From Pyropia haitanensis (taxonomy: Eukaryota > Rhodophyta > Bangiophyceae > Bangiales > Bangiaceae): 64,000 nucleotides of DNA. The position numbers and the translations under genes are program-made. The stretch is from positions 3,770,842 through 3,834,841 of the forward strand of contig SDUX01000006.1 in NCBI GenBank assembly GCA_008729055.1. Direction: 5' to 3'. This document shows, piece after piece, positions 26,999 to 36,323 of the stretch. A model generated the notes under the pieces. The model was not told the origin of the DNA. It did not search any database and saw nothing but the letters and a program-made list of their open reading frames with translations. Position 1 is the first letter of the stretch; each line of letters opens with the position of its first letter.

Positions 26999-27214
26999 AT
27001 CGATCCAGGCGTAAAGTGCCGTTCGGCACGACTTGTGCCGATACGGAGACCCCACAAGGCGCTTGGCGCGACGCCTCGTGACGGAGTGCGATCGCGTACC
27101 GTGCGATCCGCACCAAAGATTCCACCCGTCGCCAGGGCGCCCCGCGCCTGGACGAAGGCCACACGCGCAACAGGGCGGATACGCTGACGTTGTGAAGCAC
27201 AACGTATGAGCAGT

Positions 27215-27233
27215 ATCCCCTGCTGCTCCACCA
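27215..27233 (-). promoter_or_regulatory. Ty3-1 primer-binding site
   Basis: On the minus strand TGGTGGAGCAGCAGGGGAT begins two bases inside the 5' LTR. It is complementary to a tRNA 3' end finishing in ...TCCACCA and extending into a T arm. It is not the initiator-Met site TGGTATCAGAGC common in plants. The same 19 bases occur at 61632-61650. Confidence 0.85.
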
Positions 27234-27235
27234 AA

Positions 27236-27627
27236 TGTGGCACAAGTGCCGTCGGAATATAGGAATCAAGGCCGAACGGCCGTGGGAGAGCGAAGCACGG
27301 TCTATGACTCAAAGAGAAAGGAAGACACGCCTTTTACTCCCACACGTCGTTACCGAACCCTCTGGACAAGGCGTCGTGTCGGCCTTGGGCTTAAGAGCCA
27401 CAGAAGGGGCGACGATGCAATCATAGAGACGATACGATTGATCATTAGATCGAGCAAGACGAGCAGGTGAAAGACAGATCAGCAATAAAGAAAGATAAAC
27501 AAGACGAAAGTAACCCCTCAAAGGGCGAGCCACAAGCCGGCCCAAATCAACAGACCCAAGCCGACCAGTCAAGGGGGTTACCTAGGATCAATGGGTAATT
27601 TCCCAATTACACAGCAGATATGCTACA
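27236..27627 (-). repeat. Ty3-1 5' LTR (392 bp)
   Basis: Near identical to 16953-17344; TG...CA ends; followed outward by the TSD CAGGC. Confidence 0.95.
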
Positions 27628-27632
27628 CAGGC
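27628..27632. repeat. Target-site duplication CAGGC (right) of Ty3-1
   Basis: A perfect match to 16948-16952. Outside it the DIRS-B recombinase reading resumes. Confidence 0.95.
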
Positions 27633-28090
27633 CGCCGACCGACGCCAAGAGCTCGCGGCGGTAGCCGCGCTTGGCGCTCTTTACCAGAGCATCCCGCGTG
27701 GGAGAGGGGTAGCCGACCATCGCGTGCAGTGCGGCGATGGGGGAGAGATAGGCACCGAGGGAGCCCGCGGCAACGGTGCCGCGGTTGCGTATCACGCCCA
27801 GAAAGCGCACGATCGTCTCGGGCGCCGCCGGTAAGGGGCATAGCGACTCCGCGCGGCAAAAGGCCGCGACGCGCTCCCACCCGTTGATGTAGTTGCGGGC
27901 GGTACTTGGCTGGCAAACCGTCTCCAGCAGCTTGCCGCCCTCGGACGACCCTAGGCCGCTGCCCAAGCGTTCGGCCAAGCCGCTGTCGCACAGGCGCCGC
28001 CAGCGCTCTAAGGGCGGCACGGGCTGGCGGGCCCGATGAACCGGAAGGCGGCCACTCTCCTCTTGGGGGCGGGGGCCGGTGTCGATCGGC
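27633..28090 (-). pseudogene. DIRS-B tyrosine recombinase, N-terminal half
   Basis: The minus frame carries the core-binding domain: LLETVCQPSTARNYINGWER, AAFCRAESLCPLPAAPETIV, RFLGVIRNRGTVAAGSLGAY and KSAKRGYRRELLASVGG, ending exactly at the Ty3-1 TSD. This is the same fold and order as the DIRS-A fragment at 11330-11690. The other half of the gene is at 16330-16952. Confidence 0.8.
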
Positions 28091-28160
28091 TCCCATGCGT
28101 GAAGACCCCCTCGGCCTTGGGGAGTTCCGCTCAGCGCGTGCACGCCTCCACCGCCCGCTG

Positions 28161-28800
28161 CTACCACGGCTGCGCCTTCCAGACGGGCGCGATCAGGGTC
28201 ACCGTCGCCCCCGTCCGGACGATCTTGTCTACCACCGCCCTCATCAACTGGAAGGGCGGATTGGCCCTGCAGTTCTCGCCCGCCCAGTCGTGGGACAGGG
28301 CGTCCACTCCCGCCGTCCGTGGGTCCGCCGTTGCCGAGTAGTACCTGCGGCACTTGCGGTTGCGGCTTGTCGCGAACAGGTCCAGCGTGTGCGGGCCGTA
28401 CTCCGCCCCCAAGCGGTGGAAGGCCGCGTCCGAGAGGGACCAGTTCGTGCGGTCCGCCGCCCGCGACAGACGGTCGGCAGCGAAGTTCACGGCCGACGGC
28501 ACGTGGGAGGCCCGGAGATGCACACCGTGCCTCTCGCACCACGCGTGCAGGAAGCGCAGCTCCTGCATCAGCGCCGCCGACCGTGGCGTCCCGTTGTTGA
28601 TGACGTGGACGCCGACCAGAAAGTTTATCATTAGCCGGACGATCGTGTCCGCCTCGGCCCGCAGGAGCCCCACAAAGGACTGGAGCGATAGCCGCACAGT
28701 GCCCAGATCGTGCACGTTGATGTGCAGGCGGCGGCGGTCCGGGGCGTGGAAGCCCCGAGCGGGTACCGTGCCGTTCCACACAGTCCGCCAGCACGACAGG
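28161..28800 (-). pseudogene. pol: DIRS-B RNase H and methyltransferase-like domain
   Basis: The minus frame has an RNase H segment (LLRAEADTIVRLMINFLVGV, then VPSAVNFAADRLSRAADRTN) and the DIRS methyltransferase-like domain: EYGPHTLDLFATSRNRK (about 28390), GVDALSHDW, ANPPFQLMRAVVDKIV (about 28250) and TVTLIAPVWKAQPW (about 28180). The NPPF box is intact here. The parts upstream (28800-29000) are in another frame, so at least one shift lies between RT and RNase H. Confidence 0.8.
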
Positions 28801-28971
28801 CTGCGTGGGTGTGTAGCACCGCGTCGTCGGGCCTGGGCCAGAGCGCCTCGCCGAGAAGGTGGTGAGACGTCAGGCCCGCCAACCAGCGTAGGTCTGAGAG
28901 GACTTGGTGGGAGCTTTGCACGTCCCGCCCGCGGGCGCGGCCCGCCATGCGCTCTCGCAGCCCAGGCCCCA

Positions 28972-29540
28972 TCAGGGCGAACAGGGCCTGGGTGCGGAAC
29001 CCGCCTGCCGCACGGAGAGGGTAGTTGAGACAGCCGTCCCAAAGAAAGCGCCGAACCGCACCCACCGGCGATTCTTGGCGGCGTAGCGCAATAATGCCGC
29101 CGCCATCGTCTCGATCTTCTCAACCCGCTGGGGCTGCAACCGGAAGATGCCAAATGCCATGTCCACGACGTGTCCCAGCAAAGGGAGCGCCGTCGTCCCG
29201 CCGCGCACTCCCTTGCGCTGGTGCATCCGCAGCCCCAGCGTGGCGAGCAGCATGGCCGCCGCCAGCCAGCCGGCCACCGCTTCCTCCTTGGTCGCCGGGC
29301 CGCCCGCTATTGCCACGGGCGGGCGGTCCCAAAAGTCGTCGACGTACGCCGTCACGACAAATCCCATCTCCCGCAGCTTGGCAACCACCGGCCGGCAGAC
29401 TTTTGTCCACGTGAAAATGGCGCGATGGCGAGGCCGAACGGCATCGAGAGAGGAGTAAAGACCCGCCTCTGCACCGTGAAACACAGGTAGGGCTGGTCCT
29501 CCGCGCGGATGTGCAGATGGTAAAACGCGTCGGCAATGTC
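28972..29540 (-). pseudogene. pol: DIRS-B reverse transcriptase, catalytic part
   Basis: After the TAG at 29541 the coding pattern continues with ADAFYHLHI-type residues, a one-base shift near the PFGL motif (about 29440), then GFVVTAYVDDFWDRPPVAIA, whose YVDD is the RT catalytic box (about 29340), and LGHVVDMAFGIFRLQP. Homologous to the DIRS-A RT (YMDD). Frame-broken. Confidence 0.8.
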
Positions 29541-30641
29541 CTAAGAGATCATCTGGTCCTCCGACCGAAGGCCCGGAGCCAGCTCCGCTAGCGTCTCGTA
29601 CTTGAACCGCCTCCGCTCCATGTGTGCGTTGGGGTGTCTGTAGTCCTCCACCAGCCGCGACTTCCCGGCGCTGTGCGTCACGAAGGCGCCCACGACGCAG
29701 TGCGCCGCCGCCGCCTCCTCCGGTGACAGCTCCCCCAGGTAGCCGGCGGCCAGCAAGCGCTGCAGCTCCTGCTCCGCCCACGCGTCGTCCTCTCGTTTCA
29801 GCTGGTAGCCCCGGCTGCGGTATTGGGGCGGCCGCTGCCGCCAGGGGATCTGCACCCTGCGGAGGATGGTTTCGATCACCCACCGCGAGGCCCCCAGAGA
29901 CCGCCACTCCTTGATGGCCCGGCGAATCGCCGCGTACGGGCGGCCCGGCGGCCAGGTAAGGTCCTTCCCGCCGGCGGTGGAATGCTTTCCGCCTGTCGGG
30001 GCCTCCTGCATCCAGGCGCTCGAAGGTGAGGCCATCTCCCCTGCGGCCGGACGAAAACCCTTAGGCTGCCGCGCCGCCGCCGCCTTCCTCGCCGCCGCCG
30101 CGGGCTGCTTGGGCGTTGGCTCCGCCACCTCCCTTGCAAGGCTTCGCGTCGCCGCCACCGCCGCCGCCGCCGCCAGCGCCAGGGACTCCCTTCTTGTCTG
30201 CCTTAGCGGCCTTGGAGTTCTTCCCCCCGCTGCCTCCGTCGCCGCCGCCACCGCCGCCCCCGCCGCCTTTGCCGCCGCCGCCTCCGCCGCCACCGCCGCC
30301 GGGCGTGACCTTGACGCCGCGGCGCCGGGCTCGGGCCTCTGCGGCGGCCTTGGTGTTGATCCGCACCTCGTCCCGGGCAACGCTGGAGAGCCAGCGCCGA
30401 CCTTCGGGCCGCGGATGGTGTTGCGCGGGACCGCTTCGGTTGCCTTGTACAGCTCCGCGCCGACCGGATCCCGTTGCCGGTACTCGAGGTAGTTGTGGTG
30501 TGCGGTGGAGAGGTGGAAGAGCTGGCGGGAGGCAATGGCAGCGCCGGCGAGGCGGTCGGCGAGCCAAGCTGCGCTGAGCTCGTTGCGATGGTGGTAGAGC
30601 ATGACTACCGCGTTGGAGATCTCCAGGGACCATGCGGCCAT
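29541..30641 (-). pseudogene. gag-pol: DIRS-B gag C-terminus to RT N-terminus
   Basis: A 366-codon minus frame from MAAWSLEISNAVVMLYHH. The first part is gag-like (HLSTAHHNYLEYRQRDPVGA), followed by an Ala/Gly-rich tail encoded by CCG repeats (30070-30310). Then comes the start of RT: QELQRLLAAGYLGELSPEEA and SRLVEDYRHPNAHMERR. It stops at TAG 29541-29543 in MIS*DIADAF; the aligned DIRS-A position is SWDVADAF with Trp, so this is a TGG-to-TAG change. Upstream, the same frame is separated by TAA 30666 from more gag-like sequence. Confidence 0.7.
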
Positions 30642-30665
30642 CTGGTATGCAGAAGTGGCCTCATG

Positions 30666-31667
30666 TTAGGAGGGCGCCCCGTGCTTAAAGTGGGCGTGGA
30701 GTCCGGCGTCGTCCTGCTCGAACGGGATGGGGATGCCGTCCCGGCGACGGACGGCTGCAGGTACATCGTAGGCCCGAATGAGATCGTGGGCCTCCGGAAA
30801 GTCGGGGTCGTCGAAGCCGTCGGATTGGAGCACCAGGCGGGCGCGCCGTGATCCGCCGGCGGGGGCGTAGCCCCCCCCGCCGCGCCCGTCACGGGCCCCG
30901 CCAACCACAGAATCCCCGAGCTCGCTGGAGCCGGCGAGCAAGATGTTGGCGTCGAAGACATCGGGATCGTCGAGCGGGTCGCCGGCGTCGTCGTCGAAGA
31001 CGCGTCACGGAGCTTTTGGGGCAGCCGCCGTACGTGGCGGCTCCAGTACCGCGCACCAGGGTAAACAGCTGGGCCAGCTGCGCCTTCACCTCGCCGAGGT
31101 CGACATTGGTTGCCGCACCGACAGCTTCAGCGGCCACTCCGCCCGCGGCGGGACTGCCCCCCCCCTCCGGGGTCCCGGTCGGGGTCCCCGATACCTGCTT
31201 TGCCTCGGCGTCCCCGCCCCCCGCCGCCTGCTCGTGCTACCCCTGGCTGCCGCCCGCCACGTCCTTGGACCCCCCAGGGCGGGCGTCCTCTCCCATGCCC
31301 GCGCCTCGCAGGCGCGCAGTCCGCGTCGAGTTGACACCGCCTGAGGCAGCCTGTAAACCCCTCTTGCCGCGTGAATCGCGGCAAGAGGGAGGAGGTTGCC
31401 GTCCACCGCCGTCAGGAGTGGGTGGGCGGCCCGGCCTTCTTGTGGCCGCCCCGGTGCCCCGGCCGGCGTCGGGCGGGGGCCCGCCGTCGGCGGCGGTGGG
31501 CGGGCGTCGGCGCCTGCCCGTGCGCGGGCACGGCCGCCTCCGGTGGCGGCAGTGGGGGGCGTGTGCGTGGTGGCTGCCTCTGCACGCCGCTTGGCGGTGG
31601 GTACCGCCTTGTGTGGCGGTGGCGCCAAGCGGCCGCGGGAGGGCTCGTCGCCCGCGCCGGGGGCCAA
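30666..31667 (-). pseudogene. gag: DIRS-B gag N-terminal region, frame-broken
   Basis: Three minus frames overlap: 31086-31667 from MAPGAGDEPSRGRL (Pro/Arg-rich, starting inside the terminal repeat), 30889-31137 with VDLGEVKAQLAQLFTLVRGT, and 30666-30941 with LVLQSDGFDDPDFPEAHDLI. Composition and position fit a DIRS gag with two shifts and the TAA at 30666. No domain signature is seen. Confidence 0.45.
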
Positions 31668-31797
31668 ACGGCTCGAGGCCGTGGGGCCGACGCTCGCGCC
31701 AACCAGTTCAAACAGCCAGCGCCCGCCCGCGGCTTACTGCCGGCGTTGGCCGGGCCGCCCACGGGACTGTCCAGTTGACAGTCGTTTCTGCGGGGGG
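31378..31797 (-). repeat. DIRS-B terminal direct repeat, 5' copy
   Basis: Same-orientation match to 15819-16241. Near its outer end is an inverted repeat, GACTGTC-CAGTT-GACAGTC (31765-31783), a candidate recombinase core site. Its minus-strand CAACTGGACAG resembles CAATTGGACAG at 11739 at the end of DIRS-A. Confidence 0.8.
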
Positions 31798-32819
31798 GGA
31801 GTGCGCGAAATATCTTTCTAACAACTCGCGAATGTGGGGCCCACCGTGTCCGCAGAAAAACGCTGCCTTCCAGCCGGGCACAGAGCGCAACACCTTCGGG
31901 AGCGCGCAACACCATCAGGAGCGTCCTTGCTGTTTTTCCGCAACCCCTCTGCACCACAGAGCGGCACGTATATTGCCCATTCACGACGCTTTCTATGCAT
32001 GTGGGGCTCCTCGTCACAGACAGAACTTGCATAAGCCCTCGTACCTGTCTTTATCGATCGGTTAAAGGACCTGTGCGCCGGCCCGTCGGCGCATGCCTCT
32101 GGCAAGCGCCATCACCAGTTGATCCCGTGAGGTCCAGCACTTCATGTCACACCAATCAGGTGTGTCTCCGTGAGCCGGGAGGCCACCGAGCACTTCTCTG
32201 GCTAGCAAACTCCCTCCACGTCAGCCCAGGAAGCGCAATAGCTTCCAAAAAGAACGGGACCCAGTGCCCGTCCTTAGCAGATCAATTAGAATCACCGCCC
32301 CTCCCAAGCCACCATTAGCATCTGGCCCAAGGGCCTAATGCTCCCGGCGCAATAGTTTCTGAAAAGATCCCGCTCAGCACTTGTTCTTAATGAGGCGGTC
32401 CCCTCAGACGTGAACCGCGAGCGCAATTAGGGCTTGGCGCCCTTCTCGTCATCATCGAGGTCGCACTGCAGTCTGCAGACCAGAGCACAGTTTCGATTTT
32501 ACCACGGATGGCAATGCAACTGGAGGGGGTGGCTTTCCGGACCATTCTCGCCATGTGCACTTTTTGGCGGACGTGCAATAGCGGGGCCTTACCCGAAATC
32601 TATATCAACAAAGGCTTTAGCGCAAATAGTTCGAAGTGGATTGCAGGCACTGGAAAGGGGTTGACGTGTACACGGCTGTGGGAGGCTGAGGGGGCTATCA
32701 GGCCACGTCAAATCGGCATGACCTGTACACCCAGCTGTACTTCGGACCTCACCGGCAACTCCGCTCTCCGTACTTGATACCTGCTCGGCGTGTTCCGGGC
32801 CCAGAATCACCCGTCCCAG
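31798..32819. other. No supported gene
   Basis: Moderate-GC unique sequence with short ORFs of no recognisable composition on either strand. I see no repeat or motif. Confidence 0.5.
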
Positions 32820-33544
32820 GCTACCCCTCCACACAGCCCCCCTGCGCCATTTCCGGCCCCGGCCGCCATGCCCCGCCGGCCCTGCCCCCGCCCAGCCGGC
32901 CTCGCCCCCGCCGGGAGCCCGCCCCACCCCGAAGGCCCCCGCCCCACCCCGCCGGCCCCCGCCCCATTTCGTCAGCCCCCGCCCCGCCCTGCCGGCCCCT
33001 GCCCCGCTCCGACAACCCCCACCCCGAACCGACGGCACCCTATCCGCCCCGCCCCGCCGGCCCCCGCCCCGCCTTGGTTTGCCCCCGCCCCGCCGTGCCC
33101 CGCCGGCCCCCGCTTCGCCCCGCTAGCTCTCAACCCGCCCAACCGGCCGCCACCCTGCCCCGCCCGCCCCAGCCGCGCCCCGCCGGCACCTGCCACGCCC
33201 CGCGCCGCCGGCTCCAGCCCCGCCCCGCAGGCCCCCGCCCCGCCCCGCCGGCCCCCGACCTGCCCCGCCACGCCGGCCCCAACTACGCTCCGCCAGCACC
33301 GGCCCCGCCCCGCCGGCCCTCGCCCCACCCCACGGACCCCCGCCCCACCCCGCCGGCCCCCGACCTCCCCGCCGGCACCTGCCACGCCCCGCGCCGCCGG
33401 CCCCCGCCCCGCCCCGCAGGCACCCGCCCCGCCCTGCCGGCCGCCGCGCTGCCCGGCCCCGCCGGCCGCCGCCCCGCCCCGGTTTACCCCCGCCCCGCCG
33501 TGCCCCGCCGGCCTCCGCTTCGCCCCGCCAGCTCTCGACCCGCC
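32820..33544. repeat. C-rich minisatellite (CCGGCCCCCGCCCCGCCC-like), left part
   Basis: Imperfect tandem repeats of a roughly 20-bp unit rich in CCCCGCC and GGCCCCCGCC. They are open in all plus frames as Pro/Ala/Arg repeats (APAPPRRPPPRPAGPRPAP type), which should not be taken as genes. Confidence 0.9.
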
Positions 33545-34104
33545 TGTTGTGGAACGCCCACTATGATCCCAACCGTTACAAATTCTTTCGAACTCGAACT
33601 GAATTTCATAGAGATTTCATGGGTAAACTCTACAGTTACCTCTATATTATCAAGCTGGATCCGACTCTGGTTTTTGGTGCACTCTCGCATGATATTTGCG
33701 GGTGGACTGTTTTTTACTTTAGGGATTTCTGCGCGGGAGCCAGACGGATTCGTGTGCTTTTCTTCGCTTTTATGCGGGAGTCTTTCTATTTCAGAATGAG
33801 AATGTCCATTTTTTCGGTGTTGCTGGGGGGGCTGTCTGAGGGGATTGTTTTGCGGGTCTGCATGCATGTGTGCGAGAGGGTTTATATGCGTGACGAAGCG
33901 GGGCGAGTTAGCCCGACTTGGCTCCCCAAGAAAGTTTTGTCTGGCTCCAACACGTCTTGTTCGTGGTTGTCAAAAGCGCTAACAAGGCACACGCAGGTAG
34001 CGTTGTGGCACGTCGAAGGAACTTCTTCCGGTGTCCCTTTTGGGATTCCGAGCGTACGCGCTCCTCCCCGTCACTTTAGGGAGGAGGTCGAGCCTATCTC
34101 TACA
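33545..34104 (+). repeat. Solo LTR of the Ty3-2 family (560 bp)
   Basis: Starts TGTTGTGGAACGCCC and ends ATCTCTACA. It is the reverse complement of the right LTR of Ty3-2 (45853-46413) over its whole length with moderate divergence. It sits inside the C-rich minisatellite, with CCGCC before and CCGCT after, a possible imperfect TSD. It is the product of LTR-LTR recombination. Confidence 0.85.
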
Positions 34105-35060
34105 CCGCTCAGTCGGCCGCCAACCCGCCCAGCCGGCCCCCGCCGCGCCGCGCCAGCACCTGCCCCGCCCCGCGCCGCCGGCGCCCGCCCCGCCCCGCCG
34201 GCCCCCGCCCCGCCCCGCCGGCCCCCGCCCCGCCCCGCCCCGACGGCCCGTGCCCCACCCCGCCGGCCCCCACCTCACCTCGTCGGCCCCCACCCCGACC
34301 GGCCGGCCCCCGCCCCGCCCCGCCAACCCCCGCCCCGCCCCGACTGCACACTACCCGCCCCGCCCCGCCGGCCCCCGCCTTGCCCCACCGGCACCCGCCC
34401 CGCCCCGCCCCGCTGGCCTCTGCACCGCCCCGCCGGCCCCAGCCTCGCCCCGTGCGCATCCGCACTGCCCCGTCGGCACTCTATTCGCCCCGCCCCGCCG
34501 GCCTCCGTCCCGCCCCGCGCCGCCAGCCCCCAATTCGCCCCGTCAGCCCTCGCCCCGCCCCGCCAACCGCCGCCCCGCCCCGCCGGCCCCCGCCCCGCCC
34601 CGCTCCGCCGGCCCCCGCCCCGCTCCGACCCGCCGGCCCCCGCTTCGCCCCGCCAGCCCCCGCCCCCCCCGGCCGGCCGCCACCCCGCCTCGCAGGCGCC
34701 CACCCCGCCTCTGCGGCTTTCGACGCGCCCCGCTTCGCCGGCCCCCGCCCCGCCCCGCCGGCTTCCGCGCCACCCCGCGCCGCCGGCCTCACCTTCGCCT
34801 TTTCAGCCCTCGCCCCGCCCCACCGGCCACCACCTTGCCCCTCCGGCCCCCGCTCTGCACCGCCGGCCCCCGCCTCGCTCCGCCGGCCCCCACCCCGCCC
34901 CGGTGTGCCCCCGCCCCGCTCCGCCGGCCCCTGCCCGCCCGTTCGGCTTCCGCCCCGCCGCACCAGCCCCTGCCCCGCCCCGCCCTGTTTGCCGCTTCCA
35001 CTTCCCGCTTGCCCCCGCCCCGCCCCGGTCGCCCCTGCTCTGCCTCGCGGATTCTCGACC
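34105..35060. repeat. C-rich minisatellite, right part
   Basis: Continuation of the array at 32820-33544 with the same unit; the solo LTR interrupts it. It becomes more degenerate beyond about 34950. Confidence 0.9.
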
Positions 35061-35921
35061 CACCCCGCAGACCGCCGTTCTCCGTTGCGGGTCCCCGCCT
35101 CTCTCGCAGGCCCCTGCCGCCGACCGCAGGCCCCCGGCCTCTCCCGCAGGGTCCCACCCCGTCTTGCTCGTCCGTCACACCCACCACTTCCCGCGCTGCG
35201 ACAGCTGCCGGCTGCGCTCTTTCGCCTTCACGCCGCCGCGAGCGGTGTCTCGGCTGCGAACGGCCCCCCGCCCCGCTGTCTTTCGCTCCCCGAATCTGCC
35301 CGCGCTGCGGCCTCCGTCATCTGCGTGGGTCCGGCCCCGCGACGCCGCGGCTGCGGCAGTGCCACTCTTCACCGCGCACCTCCGCGTGCCCGCATCATTT
35401 CGTCGCCCCATTACGCGGGTCGTCGTGCGTACGTGCCTGGGGGCTTGCTAGTGCCTTGAGAGAAGGTCGCGGACCGGGAGGCAAGGCGAAAGAGGGTCAA
35501 CGGAGCTAATACTCAAGAAGTACTGTTGGTCTAGTTTGTCGTCCATGGCACAGAGAGATAGTTGTCCTGGCACTGCTTTACATCAGAAGACCAATTCACC
35601 TTTTGGAAGGGAGGACCAGCACTGCTGATGAGCTGCCTGTGTATTTATTTTCAAGTAGCCAGACAACACTGGGCTGGCTATGGAACACGAAGACCCCGCG
35701 TCAGAGACGGAACAGGTCACCACCAGAAGCAAGAAAGAAAATCATCACGCCTATTTGTATTTTTTCTTTCCATTCATACCAAGTTTGTGTATATCTGGGT
35801 GCTCTGAATACGCCAGGGCCAGAGTGCACAGTTCTTGCCAACAGGACCATCCCAGACAGTCTTGAAGAAATCTTTTGTGCGCTTAGCAAGCTATTGTTGC
35901 ATGCTCAGGACTCAAAGGACG
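35061..35921. other. No supported gene
   Basis: Composition drops from GC-rich to mixed, with A-rich segments near 35730-35770. Short ORFs only. It adjoins the left LTR of Ty3-2. Confidence 0.5.
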
Positions 35922-36310
35922 TGTAGACGTAAACAAAAAAAAAGAACGTCACCCACGCTCCCCCACGCATATAAACCCACTCGCACGCATGCGTGCAAAC
36001 ACGCAAAACAGCCCTCCAGACGTACCCCCAATAACACCCAGAAAAAGGACACTCTCACTCTCCAATAAAAAGACTCCATCATCAAAGCAAGAAAGAACAC
36101 ACGAATCCGTCTGGCTCCCGCGCAGAAATCCCGAAAAGCAGAAAACAATCCAACCGCAACACTTTTGCGGGGGTGCTCTGAAAACCAGACTCGGATCCAG
36201 CGTGAAACCACAGAGATTCCGGTAGAGTTTACTCAGGAAATTTCCATGGAGTTCCATCCTTGTTGGAAGGAATTCGTTTTAGTCGGGACCATCGTGGGCG
36301 TTCCACTACA
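35922..36310 (-). repeat. Ty3-2 3' LTR, short form (389 bp)
   Basis: From about 35955 to 36310 it matches the right LTR at roughly nine bases in ten. The remaining end, starting TGTAGACGTAAAC, has only about 33 bases where the right copy has about 207, so most of R-U5 is missing or replaced. Confidence 0.8.
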
Positions 36311-36323
36311 TTTCCCCCTCCTT
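36311..36323 (-). promoter_or_regulatory. Ty3-2 polypurine tract
   Basis: Minus-strand AAGGAGGGGGAAA abuts the 3' LTR. Confidence 0.7.

Larger units (their letters stand above)
16953..27627 (-). mobile_element. Ty3-1: Ty3/gypsy chromovirus, nearly intact
   Basis: A 10.7-kb element, with gag-pol on the minus strand, bounded by two 392-bp LTRs and a 5-bp TSD, inserted in the DIRS-B recombinase gene. Order in its own sense: 5' LTR (right), primer site, gag, pol (protease, RT, RNase H, integrase, chromodomain, extra C-terminal domain), then two ORFs on the opposite strand, a G-rich polypurine tract and the 3' LTR. The LTRs differ at very few positions in the parts I compared, so insertion looks recent. 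The only clear lesion in pol is one TGA at 22068. It is about twice the size of a typical Ty3 element because of the extra C-terminal domain and the antisense ORFs. Confidence 0.95.
15819..31797 (-). mobile_element. DIRS-B: DIRS/PAT-like retrotransposon split by Ty3-1
   Basis: Reading right to left: a roughly 420-bp repeat (31378-31797), gag-like ORFs, RT with YVDDF, RNase H, methyltransferase-like domain, recombinase N-terminus, the Ty3-1 insertion (16953-27627), recombinase C-terminus, and a second copy of the 420-bp repeat (15819-16241). The two repeats are in the same orientation. Direct rather than inverted terminal repeats point to the PAT/Ngaro branch of tyrosine-recombinase elements. 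Without the insertion the element is about 5.3 kb. Several frameshifts and two internal stops (29541, 30666) show the copy was already decaying or has decayed since. Confidence 0.75.

Noticed and set aside
27607..27660. Shared CSISAV C-terminus of two minus ORFs (17324 and 27607) as protein homology
   Set aside because: Both ORFs simply run into the first bases of the same LTR; the shared residues are LTR sequence.
33547..35451. Long proline-rich ORFs in all three plus frames
   Set aside because: They are translations of the C-rich minisatellite plus the solo LTR, with no frame preference.
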